DNA from: Actinoplanes sichuanensis
GTDB taxonomy: Bacteria; Actinomycetota; Actinomycetes; Mycobacteriales; Micromonosporaceae
Length of the DNA: 64,000 nt
Direction: 5' to 3'
Assembly (NCBI RefSeq): GCF_033097365.1
Contig: NZ_AP028461.1
Location: forward strand, 744,001-808,000
A program made the translations under genes and the position numbers. Below, in pieces: positions 7,705 to 16,108 of this stretch (its first letter is position 1; each line of letters opens with the position of its first letter). The notes under the pieces are model-generated. The model searched no databases. It was not told the origin of the DNA and was given only the letters and a program-made list of their open reading frames with translations.

Positions 7705-8472
7705 TCATGAGGTCTTCCCCTTCTTGGAGTTGCCCGCCAGCGAGAGGACGAGCAGGAGCACGAACGCGAGCAGCAGCGCGGCCAGCGACACCGCCACCGA
7801 CACCCCGGCACTGCTCTTGCCCAGGTACTCGATGGAGACCTGCAGGTTGGTGCGATGCAGTAGCGACGCGATGGTGAACTCGCCGAGCACCAACGCCACG
7901 GTCAGGAACGCCGCGGACAGCACGGCCGAGCGGATGTTCGGCAGCACCACCCGCACGATCACGGTGAACCAGCCGGCGCCCAGGCCGCGGGCGGCCTCGG
8001 CCAGCGTCTTCACGTCGATCGCGGACAGGCCGGCGTCGATCGCCCGGTACGCGTACGGCAGCACCAGGACGGTGTAGGCGAACACCAGCGTCAGCGACGA
8101 GCCGCCGAGGAAGTAGTTGACCCAGGCGTACACCGGGGCCAGGCCGACCACCAGCACGATCGCCGGGATGGTCAGCGGCAGCAGGCAGAGGAACTCGACC
8201 AGCCGGCGCAGCCGGGGCAGCCGCAGTCGGACCCAGACCGCGGTCGGTACCAGCAGCACCAGCATCAGCAGCGAGGTGAGCGCCGCCTGCAGCAGCGAGG
8301 CCACGATGCCCTCGGCCAGCGCCGGGTACTCCGCACTCAGCCGCGGCCAGTCCAGCAGCAGCGGCCAGGTCTTCGCGTCCCGGGTGCTGAACTCCACCAT
8401 CGCGACCAGCGGCAGTAGGAAGAACACCCCCATCACGGACAGGACGGTCCACCTGAAGATCACCCGAGCCAT
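7705..8472 (-). CDS. ABC importer permease (PotC/ThiP type), second subunit
   Basis: 255-residue permease with six predicted helices and the EAA loop (AEAARGLGAGWFTVIVRVVLP, about residues 148-168) that contacts the ATPase. ATG 8472 overlaps the end of the first permease by 13 bases, so it is translationally coupled. The frame extends upstream, but that part is inside the preceding gene. It forms the transmembrane channel with the permease at 8460-9356. Confidence 0.9.
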   Translation of the reverse strand: MARVIFRWTVLSVMGVFFLLPLVAMVEFSTRDAKTWPLLLDWPRLSAEYPALAEGIVASLLQAALTSLLMLVLLVPTAVWVRLRLPRLRRLVEFLCLLPLTIPAIVLVVGLAPVYAWVNYFLGGSSLTLVFAYTVLVLPYAYRAIDAGLSAIDVKTLAEAARGLGAGWFTVIVRVVLPNIRSAVLSAAFLTVALVLGEFTIASLLHRTNLQVSIEYLGKSSAGVSVAVSLAALLLAFVLLLVLSLAGNSKKGKTS

Positions 8473-9356
8473 TTCGCGGTCCTCTTCTGCAGCAGCGAGT
8501 AGAGGGCCATCACCACGGCGACCACGACCACCATGCCGAGCGCCATCGCCTTGCCGAGGTTGGCCTGGCCGAGCACGACCTCGCTGGTCAGGGCGCCGCG
8601 GATCTGCAGCGGGACGATCGGGCTGCCCTGGCTGACCAGGGCGGCGGCGGTGGCGTACGCGGAGAAGGCGTTGGCGAACAGCAGCAGCGTCGAGCCGAGG
8701 AACGCGGGGGCGAGCAGGGGGCCGGCCACCCGGGTCCAGTACTGCCAGGTGTTGCCGCCCAGGCTGACGTGCGCCTCCCGCCACTGCGGCCGGATGCCGT
8801 CCAGCGCGGGCAGGAAGACGATCACCATGAGCGGGATCTGGAAGTAGGTGTAGACGAGCGTCAGGCCGGGCAGCTCGAACAGCCAGACCCCGTTCGCGTA
8901 CGGGTCGAGGCCGTGTTCCTGGAGCCAGAGCGTGACGAAGCCGGACAGGCCGATGGTGGCCAGGAACGCGAAGGCCAGCGTGACGCCGCCGAACTGGGCG
9001 AGCACCCCGGCCGCCGCGGTGACCAGCCGCCGCAGCAGGCCGTCCGGTCTCCCGGTGACCAGCGCGTACGCCAGCAGGGCACCGAGTACCGCACCGATCA
9101 GCGCGCTGGACGCGGACAGCGCGATGCTGCGGCCGAACGCGTCGATGATGTAGTCGTCGGTGAGCGCACGGACGTTGGCCAGGGTGAAGCCGCGCCCGCC
9201 GTCACCGGTGAACGCGCCGATCACCACCGTCAGCGTCGGGATGACCAGGAAGATCGTCACGAACGCGAAGAACGGGACCGTACCGAGCAGGGCGGTGCCC
9301 CGCAGGCGTGGCCGGGAGGCCACGCGCTGCGGAGCGTCCGCGGCGATCTCAGCCAA
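8460..9356 (-). CDS. ABC importer permease (PotB/ThiP type), first subunit
   Basis: 298-residue permease with about six helices. The N-terminus is cytoplasmic (about 25 residues), followed by GTVPFFAFVTIFLVIPTLTV. A degenerate EAA loop reads WREAHVSLGGNTWQYWTRVAGP. The start is TTG 9356, overlapping the end of the binding-protein gene by eight bases. Partner of the second permease, the ATPase and the lipoprotein of the same operon. Confidence 0.9.
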   Translation of the reverse strand: MAEIAADAPQRVASRPRLRGTALLGTVPFFAFVTIFLVIPTLTVVIGAFTGDGGRGFTLANVRALTDDYIIDAFGRSIALSASSALIGAVLGALLAYALVTGRPDGLLRRLVTAAAGVLAQFGGVTLAFAFLATIGLSGFVTLWLQEHGLDPYANGVWLFELPGLTLVYTYFQIPLMVIVFLPALDGIRPQWREAHVSLGGNTWQYWTRVAGPLLAPAFLGSTLLLFANAFSAYATAAALVSQGSPIVPLQIRGALTSEVVLGQANLGKAMALGMVVVVAVVMALYSLLQKRTAKWLG

Positions 9357-10473
9357 TTGCCTTGGCCCAGTTCGCGGTCAGGTACTCCTTGGCCTTGGCG
9401 CTCTGCGCCTCGGTCGGGATGACCGGGGTGCCCTCGACGGTCGGCAGCGCGGCGAACGCGGTCGCGTCGATGGTGCCGGCCTTCTGCATGGCGTCGGCGC
9501 GGACCGGGCGGGCGCCACCCTTCAGCCACAGGTTCTGGCCCTCGTCGGAGTAGAGGAACTCCTGCCACAGGCGGGCGGCGGCCGGGTGCGGGGCGTCCTT
9601 GTTCACGGCCTGCACGTAGTACGAGCCGAGGACCGCGCCGGACGGCACGAAGACCTTCCAGGTCGAGAGCTTCTTCGACTGCGCGGCGTTCAGGTAGTCC
9701 CAGTCGAAGACGACCGGGGTCTGGCCGGACTCGATGGTGGCCGAGGTCGGGTCGACCGGCAGGAAGTTGCCCGCCTTCTTCAGGTTGGCGAAGAACTCGA
9801 CACCCTTGGTGATGTCGTCGACGGTGCCGCCGTTGGCCAGCGACGCCATCTGCACGCCGCCGAACGCCGCGCCGGCCTGGGTCGGGTCGCCGTTCAGCGC
9901 GACCTTGCCCTTGTACTCGGCCTTCAGCAGGTCGGCGACGCTGGTCGGGGCGGGCACCTTGGCGCTGTCGTAGCCGATCGACATGTAGCCGCCGTAGTCG
10001 TTGACCCAGGTGCCGTTCGCGTCCTTGAGGCTGTCCGGGATCTCGGCGAACTTCTCCACCTTGTACGGCGCGAACAGCGCGGTGTTCGCGGTCGCCACCG
10101 AGACGCCCAGGTCGAACACGTCGGGTGCGGTGTCCTGGCCCTTGAGCTGGGTGGCGGCGTTGATCTCGTCCTGGCTGGAGCCGTCCGGCTGAGCCGAATC
10201 GACCTTGATGCCGTACTTGGCGCCGAACGCCTTGATGATCTCGCCGTAGTTGGCCCAGTCCGGCGGCAGCGCGATGACGTTGAGCTGGCCCTCCTTCTTG
10301 GCCTCGGCGATCAGGGCGTCCAGGCCGCCCAGGTCGGCGGCGCTGGTGGCGGTCCCGGCCTTGCTCGTGGCGGCCTCGGACTCCTTCTCCGGGGGCGAGC
10401 AGGCGCCGGCGAAGGCGATCATCGCGGCAGCCGTCAGGGTGGTGACTGCGGAGCGGGCAAGGGTGGTGCGCAC
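9349..10473 (-). CDS. Substrate-binding lipoprotein of the ABC importer (PotD/AfuA-like)
   Basis: Family-1 solute-binding lipoprotein of 374 residues. The start is GTG 10473, with AGGAGGA seven bases upstream. An ATG at 10524 lies in frame but has no comparable ribosome site. Signal peptide and lipobox FAGAC place the mature Cys at about residue 25. Typical segments are LDALIAEAKKEGQLNVIALP, FGAKYGIKVDSAQPDGSSQDEINA, APDVFDLGVSVA and the C-terminal AARLWQEFLYSDEGQ, as in PotD, AfuA and PhnS relatives. First gene of the importer operon; ligand unknown. Confidence 0.9.
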   Translation of the reverse strand: MRTTLARSAVTTLTAAAMIAFAGACSPPEKESEAATSKAGTATSAADLGGLDALIAEAKKEGQLNVIALPPDWANYGEIIKAFGAKYGIKVDSAQPDGSSQDEINAATQLKGQDTAPDVFDLGVSVATANTALFAPYKVEKFAEIPDSLKDANGTWVNDYGGYMSIGYDSAKVPAPTSVADLLKAEYKGKVALNGDPTQAGAAFGGVQMASLANGGTVDDITKGVEFFANLKKAGNFLPVDPTSATIESGQTPVVFDWDYLNAAQSKKLSTWKVFVPSGAVLGSYYVQAVNKDAPHPAAARLWQEFLYSDEGQNLWLKGGARPVRADAMQKAGTIDATAFAALPTVEGTPVIPTEAQSAKAKEYLTANWAKAIG

Positions 10474-10676
10474 TGTAGTTCCTCCTTCTGCGGCACCGGC
10501 GACCGGTGCGCGCTGGTGGATCATGGGAGGGCCGGGTGGAGGACAGGCGTACGGAAGGAGGCCTCGGGGCGAATTCGGCCCTTCCGCCGTCGCCTCAGGT
10601 TTCCCTGCACTTTTCCATGCGGCGAGGATGATCGAAAGCAGTCGTTGGACGACTGTTATATGGCAGACTCCCCGAT

Positions 10677-11111
10677 GTGGACCATGGCGCCCTCGCCCGG
10701 CTCGCCGCGGCGGCAGGAGTAGCCGGCGTCGCCGTTCACCTGGTGCTGGCCGGCAGTCACGCCGGGCACGCTCCCACGCTCTTCGCGGCCCTCGGTGTTC
10801 TCGCGCTCGTCTGCGTGCCGTGCGGTCGGTCGCTGCTGCGCCGGCCCGCCGACCGCGCGGCGTGGATCACCCTGCTGGTCCTGAGCGGGCTCATGATGGT
10901 GCTGCACCTGGCCATGGACCCGCGGGGCCCGATGTTGGCGGTGGTCCTGGCGGTGCCGGGCCTGCAGGCCCTGCTGTTCCTCTTGGCGGTACGGACGAAG
11001 TCGGCGGTACGGACGAAGTCGGCGGTACGGACGAAGTCGGCGGTACGGACGAAGCCGGTACGGGTGGAGCCCGACGCCCTGGCTAGCGACGGGACTCGAG
11101 CACCCCTTTGA
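10677..11111 (+). CDS. Small integral membrane protein with repeat tail
   Basis: 144 residues starting at GTG 10677. There are four hydrophobic segments (about residues 6-24, 34-50, 62-82, 86-102), then a cytoplasmic-looking basic tail built from four copies of a six-residue unit (AVRTKS). The tail is encoded by an exact 18-bp tandem repeat, so its length is probably variable. Family not recognised. The last 29 bases overlap the convergent SRPBCC gene at 11083-11478. An AT-rich patch with TTATAT at about 10656-10664 may be the promoter. Confidence 0.6.
   Translation: MDHGALARLAAAAGVAGVAVHLVLAGSHAGHAPTLFAALGVLALVCVPCGRSLLRRPADRAAWITLLVLSGLMMVLHLAMDPRGPMLAVVLAVPGLQALLFLLAVRTKSAVRTKSAVRTKSAVRTKPVRVEPDALASDGTRAPL
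10986..11057 (+). repeat. 18-bp in-frame tandem repeat, 4 copies
   Basis: Four consecutive 18-bp units (10986, 11004, 11022, 11040). The first three are identical; the fourth has one T to C change near its end. Unit length is a multiple of three, so copy-number change keeps the reading frame of the membrane protein and adds or removes AVRTKS. Confidence 0.95.
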
Positions 11112-11478
11112 GCCGGGTCAGGTCGGCCTGCACCGCGTCGGCGTCCTGGTCGAAGTCGTCGTCGGTCATCCCCGGCAGCCGCCGCAGCGTGAACATGATC
11201 TCCGCCCCGTCGCCGTCCGGGATGACCCGCATCGGCGCGTACACCTCGCCGCCATCCGGCGGACGCACCCAGTGATCCAGTACGCCCAGCTCGTTACGGG
11301 GCGTGAAGATCAGCTCGGCGCCGTCGTCGCCGATCAGCCACCTGTCGTCCTCGCGGGTCACCGACGTGGCCAGCCCGGGCGCCCAGGCGGGCAGGTTGGC
11401 CGGGTCGCTGGTGAACGTGTACACGTCACCGGCCGGAACGTCGATGTGCTCGCTGAGGTAGCGGGATGCCGAAGTCAC
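11083..11478 (-). CDS. SRPBCC-family (polyketide cyclase-like) protein
   Basis: 131-residue protein from GTG 11478 (SASRYLSEHIDVPAGDVYTFTSDPANLPAWAPGL), the standard opening of small SRPBCC/polyketide-cyclase-like proteins, with a ligand-cavity beta-sheet and a C-terminal helix (DADAVQADLTRLKGVLES). Function unknown; this fold binds lipids or small hydrophobic molecules. Convergent and slightly overlapping with the membrane protein on its left; divergent from the secreted hydrolase on its right. Confidence 0.82.
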   Translation of the reverse strand: MTSASRYLSEHIDVPAGDVYTFTSDPANLPAWAPGLATSVTREDDRWLIGDDGAELIFTPRNELGVLDHWVRPPDGGEVYAPMRVIPDGDGAEIMFTLRRLPGMTDDDFDQDADAVQADLTRLKGVLESRR

Positions 11479-11544
11479 TCCGGCATCGTCGCAGAAAATT
11501 CCGGCTCTTGACGGCGTACCGATTGATCGACATAGTCCGTATCC

Positions 11545-12471
11545 ATGAATGTGACATTGTTCCGTTCTTGGAAACGGACGGCGGTCGCGGCGACGGCTGC
11601 CGCCCTGGCCACGGCGCTGACCGCGGCCCCCGCCCCCGCGAGCGCCTCCCCGGCGGTCGCGAGCTACGCCACGACGATCAACGGTGACAGTGCCGACGTG
11701 TACTACCCGACGACCGGCACCCGGCTGCCGGTCGCGCTCTTCCTTCAGGGCGCGAACGTCGACAAGTCGCACTACTCGACGTACGCGGCGACGCTCGCCT
11801 CGTACGGCTTCGTCGTGGCCGTCCCCAACCACACCCGCAGCCTGTTCGGCACCAGCGGCCTGTTCCCCGAGGGCGCGCAGGCCGGCTGGACCGTCGACTG
11901 GGCCGAGGCCGAGGACGACAACCCGGCGTCCCCGCTCTACCGGCGGATCGACGAGAACACGCTCGTGCTGTCCGGACACTCGTTCGGGGCCGCGACCGCG
12001 CTCAGCCTGAGCACCGGGCTCTGCGTCATCCCGTTCTGCTCGATCGCGAACACCGCGCCGAGCGAACTGGAGGCGGTCGTCACCTACGGCGGCAACTACA
12101 TCCTCTCCGGCACCTCGATCGTCCTGCCGGTGCTCAACACCGTGCCGGTGGGCTACATCCAGGGTCTCGCCGACGGTGTCGCGACCCCGGACGAGGGCCT
12201 CTCCACCTACCACCTGACCGCGGGTACGCCGAAGGCGTTCATCTCGGTCACCGGCACCAACCACTACGGCGTCACCAACGGGCAGAACCCGGCCGGTGCC
12301 GCGCCGGACAGCTCGGCCCAGACCCTCGACCAGGCGGTCGGCGTCGAGACGATCGCCCGCTGGTCGGCGCAGTGGCTGCTCGCCCAGACCGGGAGCAGCG
12401 CGGCCAAGCGGTACGTCTACACCACGGGCGACGCGGCCGACCCGAACGTCACCGTGACATACGTGAAGTGA
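11545..12471 (+). CDS. Secreted alpha/beta-hydrolase
   Basis: 308-residue protein with a Sec signal peptide (about residues 1-35, ending ASAS-PA). The alpha/beta-hydrolase core shows an oxyanion region (VALFLQGANVD), the nucleophile elbow GHSFG (Ser about residue 145), an acid region after the central lid, and a likely catalytic His in TGTNHYGV. The architecture resembles chlorophyllase/PAF-acetylhydrolase-like and polyester-hydrolase-like secreted esterases. The substrate is not deducible. It is followed by a strong hairpin with a T-tail at 12477-12531. Confidence 0.82.
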   Translation: MNVTLFRSWKRTAVAATAAALATALTAAPAPASASPAVASYATTINGDSADVYYPTTGTRLPVALFLQGANVDKSHYSTYAATLASYGFVVAVPNHTRSLFGTSGLFPEGAQAGWTVDWAEAEDDNPASPLYRRIDENTLVLSGHSFGAATALSLSTGLCVIPFCSIANTAPSELEAVVTYGGNYILSGTSIVLPVLNTVPVGYIQGLADGVATPDEGLSTYHLTAGTPKAFISVTGTNHYGVTNGQNPAGAAPDSSAQTLDQAVGVETIARWSAQWLLAQTGSSAAKRYVYTTGDAADPNVTVTYVK

Positions 12472-12476
12472 ACCCC

Positions 12477-12531
12477 CGGCTGGTCGTCAGAGCGGTCAGG
12501 CACCCCTCGGAACAGCTCTGGCGACCAGCCG
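12477..12531. terminator. Long hairpin terminator between convergent genes
   Basis: 12477-12493 pairs with 12515-12531 (about 16 pairs, near perfect) around a 21-base loop, followed on the plus strand by ACCGGTTTT. It lies between the stops of the secreted hydrolase and the convergent gene at 12540. Confidence 0.8.
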
Positions 12532-12539
12532 ACCGGTTT

Positions 12540-13097
12540 TCAGGTGCGGCCCCGGCGGCCGCGTCGGACACCCTTCGGCTGGGGCACCTCCGCGACCAGA
12601 TGGTCGGGCCAGGTCACCTTCACCGAACCCCGCGCCTCGAAATCGGTGACCAGCTCGGACAGGAGTGTCGTGGCCTCGGCGACCACCTCGTCCGGCCACG
12701 GCGGCTCGCCGGCCCGCAACGAGCCCCACGCCTTACGGACCAGCACCGGCGCCTGGTCCGGGATGTCCGTCTCGACCGCGTGGTGCACCATCCCGGCGAG
12801 CAGCTCGGCGAGCCCCAGACTCTGCTTGCAACCGTCCAGGATCAGCCTGCTGCGAGCCACCGAGTCGTGGCGCGGACGGCCGCTCACCACCCGCATGTTG
12901 CTGAAGACGGCGCCCGCCGCGATCGAGCCGAAGACCCCGCCGGACATCTCGAGCGTCCGCTCGGTGGCGAAGTGCGCGAGATCGTGCGGCACCCGGTACT
13001 TCCGGTCGTAGCCGGGTAACTGGAGCACCACGCCGTCGCCGCGATGCAGCGTCGCGACCGTGGAACCGGTGTTGCTGTGCGCGAAGACGACCAGCAT
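12540..13097 (-). CDS. Conserved hypothetical protein
   Basis: 185 residues with normal actinobacterial codon use. Not recognised. Visible features are a short N-terminal beta region (MLVVFAHSNTGSTVATL), a motif HDLAHFATERTLEMSGGVFG (about residues 38-57) whose His, Asp and Glu could bind a metal, helical central and C-terminal parts, and a basic tail (KGVRRGRRGRT). No signal peptide or membrane helix. It sits between convergent and co-directional neighbours with no operon partner. Confidence 0.7.
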   Translation of the reverse strand: MLVVFAHSNTGSTVATLHRGDGVVLQLPGYDRKYRVPHDLAHFATERTLEMSGGVFGSIAAGAVFSNMRVVSGRPRHDSVARSRLILDGCKQSLGLAELLAGMVHHAVETDIPDQAPVLVRKAWGSLRAGEPPWPDEVVAEATTLLSELVTDFEARGSVKVTWPDHLVAEVPQPKGVRRGRRGRT

Positions 13098-13129
13098 GCC
13101 GACATCTTCGCACCGTGTTCATCGGGGCG

Positions 13130-13936
13130 TCATCGTCCGCCGGGGGTGATCGACACGGCCATCAGGTGGGCGCTCGTCGCGATCACGTCCGCCTCGGAAC
13201 TGAAGAGCCGGGCCAGTGCCAGCGCACCGTCCAGCACGGTCTGCTCGTTCGGGGTGCCGACCGCCGCCTCGGCCGCCGGCCAGGCCGGGCCCTCGATGCC
13301 GTGCACCGCCACGTCGGTCAGCCCGGCCGCCCGGCACTCATCGGCCAGTTCGGACACCCGGTGGAAGTACGCGTGCGTGAACCCCAGCCCCGGATGGTTA
13401 CGGCCGTCGGCGAGGATCTGCTCGGCCTCCGCGTACAGCCGCTCCGAGGTGAACCGGCCCGTCGACGCGAAGTCCAGCGGCCCCGCGAACCGGGAGATCG
13501 CCGCGGCCAGCACCACCCCGCCCGGCCGGGTCACCCGCACCGCCTCACGCAGCGCCCGTATCCGGTCCGCGCGGTCCAGCAGGTGGTAGAGCGGCCCGAA
13601 CAGCAGCGTCGCGTCATAGGCGTGATCCGGTTCCGGCAGCGAACGGGCGTCCCCGACCACCGCGTCCACCGGCGGCTGCCCGCCCAGCGCCTGCTCGACA
13701 TGCGCCGGCACCACATCGACCAGCCGCACCCGGTAGCCGGCGGCGAGCAGCGGACGAGCGTACGCCCCCGGGCCGCCGCCGACGTCCAGGACCGAGGCCG
13801 GCGCCGCCGGCAGGAAACGCTCCAGCAGCTCCCCGGTCCGGATCCGCTCCAACTGGAACGAAGCCCTCCGGTCCAGGCGCCCGGCCTCGTCATATCCGGT
13901 GTAGAACTCGACGATCTCGCTGGTGGTCTGATCCAT
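13130..13936 (-). CDS. Class I SAM-dependent methyltransferase
   Basis: 268 residues. The SAM-binding motif I is SVLDVGGGPGAYARPL (about residues 47-62), followed by an acidic loop (VDVVPAHVEQA), motif II around VVGDARSLPEPDHAYDATLLFGPLYHL, and RPGGVVLAAAISR after the third strand. The N-terminal segment FYTGYDEAGRLDRRASFQLERIRT is common in this Methyltransf-11/25 subgroup. The acceptor is unknown. Confidence 0.9.
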   Translation of the reverse strand: MDQTTSEIVEFYTGYDEAGRLDRRASFQLERIRTGELLERFLPAAPASVLDVGGGPGAYARPLLAAGYRVRLVDVVPAHVEQALGGQPPVDAVVGDARSLPEPDHAYDATLLFGPLYHLLDRADRIRALREAVRVTRPGGVVLAAAISRFAGPLDFASTGRFTSERLYAEAEQILADGRNHPGLGFTHAYFHRVSELADECRAAGLTDVAVHGIEGPAWPAAEAAVGTPNEQTVLDGALALARLFSSEADVIATSAHLMAVSITPGGR

Positions 13937-13945
13937 CGTGGAATC

Positions 13946-13973
13946 CTGGCCCGGCCGGCACCGACCGGGCCAG
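13946..13973. terminator. Hairpin between MT0933-like gene and methyltransferase
   Basis: Nine-base-pair stem (13946-13954 with 13965-13973) around a 10-base loop, just beyond the stop of the small gene at 13982. No T-tract. Confidence 0.45.
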
Positions 13974-13981
13974 CGGATTTC

Positions 13982-14170
13982 TCAGGCCGGCAGGGTGGTG
14001 TCGCCCTCGCCGGTGCGCCGCTGCGCCTCGTCCACACCCCGGTCGATGTGCTCCGAGTACTTGTTGCCGGTCCGCTCGTCGATCTGGTCGCCGCCCTTCT
14101 CCAGCGCCTGATCCACCTGCTCGTCGTGCTGGTCGGCGAAACTCTTGGCCTTGCTCAGGAAGTCGCTCAT
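13982..14170 (-). CDS. MT0933-like small protein (Rv0909 antitoxin family)
   Basis: 62-residue, highly charged helical protein (MSDFLSKAKSFADQHDEQVDQ, then LEKGGDQIDERTGNKYSEHIDRGVDEAQ), matching the MT0933/Rv0909 antitoxin-like family by pattern. In most actinobacteria these proteins occur without a recognisable toxin, so a real antitoxin role is doubtful; a stress or DNA-associated role is equally possible. Here no toxin gene lies next to it, and it diverges from an AAA ATPase. Start ATG 14170. Confidence 0.8.
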   Translation of the reverse strand: MSDFLSKAKSFADQHDEQVDQALEKGGDQIDERTGNKYSEHIDRGVDEAQRRTGEGDTTLPA

Positions 14171-14275
14171 GCCAGCCGGTTTTCCCGTCCACGACCCGGG
14201 CAAACAGCCGGACATGCGATCGCGTGTCACGCTGGGGGAGTACGTCAGGCACCCGACCCCGGCGGGAGACGGCAG

Positions 14276-15706
14276 ATGACCGACGCGAGTTCCACCCGGC
14301 CGCACACCGAGACCTTCCAGCACGCCGGGGCCACCGTCGAGCTGGTCGACGCCGGTACCCTGCTCGCCGCCGCCCGGGTCAACCCGGTCGACCTGCTCCA
14401 GCGGGCCACCTGGCCGGACCCGGTGCACCGGGTGGACCTGACCGTCGACGGCACCGGCGGCGTCGAGCACGTCTTCACCGCCCGCATCGAGACCCGGACC
14501 TCGCCGGAGGCCACCCAGCAGCGGATGCGCGGCATCGTCCTCGACATCGACCCGCTCGGCCGTCTCCTCGCCCGCCGGATCGCCGCCGGGGACCAGGTGG
14601 TGACCCGACTCGTCGACGGAGTGGGTATGGCCGCGGCTGTCGCGTACCGAACCCTGGGTCTGGAGAAGCCGATGGACCGCGAACCGGGACTGCTCGCCGA
14701 CGCCGTCGCCGGGATCGAAGCGACGGTGACCTACAGCGACGGTGTCGCCCGCCTCGAATCGCGGATTCCGCGCGACGCCGTCGGCGTCGCCCACCTGCGG
14801 GCCTTCGCCACCCTCACCCTCCAGGCGGTCGCCGACCTGGCCGGCGCCGAGTCGCTGACCGGCCGCCGTTACGTGATCGGCCGCCTGGCCGCCACCCCCG
14901 CCACCAGCCAGGAGGTCACCCTCGACATGGTCGGCGGGCTCGCCGACGTCGTCGCCGAACTCCGCCAGATAGCCGTCTCCTTCCGGCATCCCGAGGCGAT
15001 GGCCAGGTGGGGGGCCCGTCGCCCGCAGGGCCTGCTGATGTACGGGCCACCCGGCACCGGCAAGACCATGCTGTCCCGCGCGCTGGCCAACGAGATCGGC
15101 GCCGACTTCCGGGAGATCCGCACCCCGGAGATCCTCGACAAGTACCTGGGCGGGTCGGAACGCAACATCAAGCAGATCTTCCGGGACGCCCGCCGCTACC
15201 GGACGCCGACTCTCATGCTGTTCGACGAGTTCGACTCGATCGTCAGCTACGCCGGGATGGGCGGGGACGCCGCCAGCCAGGCGCTGAACGCGGTCGCCGG
15301 CATCTTCAAGCAGGAGATGAACGATCTGATCGAGGAGAACCCGAACGTCATCGTGGTGGCCACCACCAACTTCCCGCACCGGGTCGACGAGTCGCTGATC
15401 CGGTCCGGCCGCTTCGACGTCAAGATCAGTGTCCCGAAACCCGACGAGACGTCCCGCGCGGAGATCTTCCGCAAGATGATCCGTGGCCTGATCGGCGCCC
15501 ACGAGACACCCGGCTTCCGGATGTTCGCCGACGACCTCGACCTGGCCGCCCTGGGTGTGGCCAGTACCGGCATGACCGGCGCCGACATCAAGGAGGTGCT
15601 GCGCCGGGTCCAGCTGACCAAGGCCATGCAGGACGCCCGGGGCGGCCCGGTCACGCCGATCTCCCAGGAGGACCTGCTGACCGCGGTCCGCACCCTCCGC
15701 GGCTGA
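14276..15706 (+). CDS. AAA-family ATPase (Cdc48/FtsH-like core) with unfamiliar N-terminal domain
   Basis: 476 residues. Residues about 1-215 form a domain I do not recognise (SRP-poor, mixed alpha/beta). Residues about 216-476 are a single AAA module: Walker A GPPGTGKT (about 256-263), Walker B LMLFDEFDS (about 311-319), sensor-1 VVATTNFP, the arginine-finger motif LIRSGRFD, and a C-terminal lid helix (TGMTGADIKEVLRRVQ). The core looks like FtsH, proteasomal and p97-type remodellers, but there is no zinc-protease domain, no coiled coil as in Mpa/ARC and no second AAA ring. GGGAGAC at 14264-14270 is the ribosome site for ATG 14276; the long open frame before it is not coding. It diverges from the MT0933-like gene. 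Confidence 0.85.
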   Translation: MTDASSTRPHTETFQHAGATVELVDAGTLLAAARVNPVDLLQRATWPDPVHRVDLTVDGTGGVEHVFTARIETRTSPEATQQRMRGIVLDIDPLGRLLARRIAAGDQVVTRLVDGVGMAAAVAYRTLGLEKPMDREPGLLADAVAGIEATVTYSDGVARLESRIPRDAVGVAHLRAFATLTLQAVADLAGAESLTGRRYVIGRLAATPATSQEVTLDMVGGLADVVAELRQIAVSFRHPEAMARWGARRPQGLLMYGPPGTGKTMLSRALANEIGADFREIRTPEILDKYLGGSERNIKQIFRDARRYRTPTLMLFDEFDSIVSYAGMGGDAASQALNAVAGIFKQEMNDLIEENPNVIVVATTNFPHRVDESLIRSGRFDVKISVPKPDETSRAEIFRKMIRGLIGAHETPGFRMFADDLDLAALGVASTGMTGADIKEVLRRVQLTKAMQDARGGPVTPISQEDLLTAVRTLRG

Positions 15707-15709
15707 CTC

Positions 15710-15715
15710 TAGGGT
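15710..15715 (+). promoter_or_regulatory. -10 box (TAGGGT), leaderless promoter of ridA-like gene
   Basis: TAGGGT ends six bases before ATG 15722 and begins four bases after the stop of the AAA gene. It suggests that the RidA-DUF402 pair has its own leaderless transcript. Confidence 0.55.
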
Positions 15716-15721
15716 GGACGG

Positions 15722-16108
15722 ATGCCGATCATCGACTTTCCCGGACCACCCGCGCCGAACGGGTACAGCCACACCGTCGTCGTCGCGCCGGGCAGCCGGC
15801 TCGTCTACATCTCCGGGCAGGTGCCGATCGACGCGGACGGCAAGGTTCCGGAGGGCTGGGCCGACCAGACCCGGCTGACGTTCCGCAACGTGGCGGCGGC
15901 TCTCGCGGCGGGCGGGGCCGGCTGGGGTGACGTGATCAAGCTGACCTACTTCGTGACGGGCACCGAGGAACTGCCGGCGATCAGGTCGATCCGCGACGAG
16001 TTCGTCGACACGTCCCGGCCGCCGGCCAGTTCGCTGGTGCGGGTGGCCGGGCTGTTCCGGCCGGACCTGCTGATCGAGATCGAGGCCGTCGCCGCGGTGC
16101 CGGCATGA
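15722..16108 (+). CDS. RidA/YjgF/YER057c family protein
   Basis: 128-residue RidA-fold protein: NGYSHTVVVAPGSRLVYISGQVPIDADG, QTRLTFRNVAAALAAGG and the C-terminal SSLVRVAGLFRPDLLIEIEAVA. Archetypal RidA deaminates reactive enamine/imine intermediates. The catalytic arginine expected in the C-terminal strand appears as Arg in LVRVAGL or LFRPD rather than the usual R-x-x-V context, so deaminase activity is likely but not certain. Its stop overlaps the next start (ATGA). Confidence 0.9.
   Translation: MPIIDFPGPPAPNGYSHTVVVAPGSRLVYISGQVPIDADGKVPEGWADQTRLTFRNVAAALAAGGAGWGDVIKLTYFVTGTEELPAIRSIRDEFVDTSRPPASSLVRVAGLFRPDLLIEIEAVAAVPA

Noticed and set aside
13115..14275. Upstream extension of the AAA ATPase frame
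   Set aside because: It is antisense to a methyltransferase and the MT0933-like gene; ATG 14276 has a proper ribosome site.
13982..14276. Toxin-antitoxin module formed by the MT0933-like gene and the AAA gene
   Set aside because: They are divergent, and the AAA protein has no toxin feature; family naming alone is not evidence.
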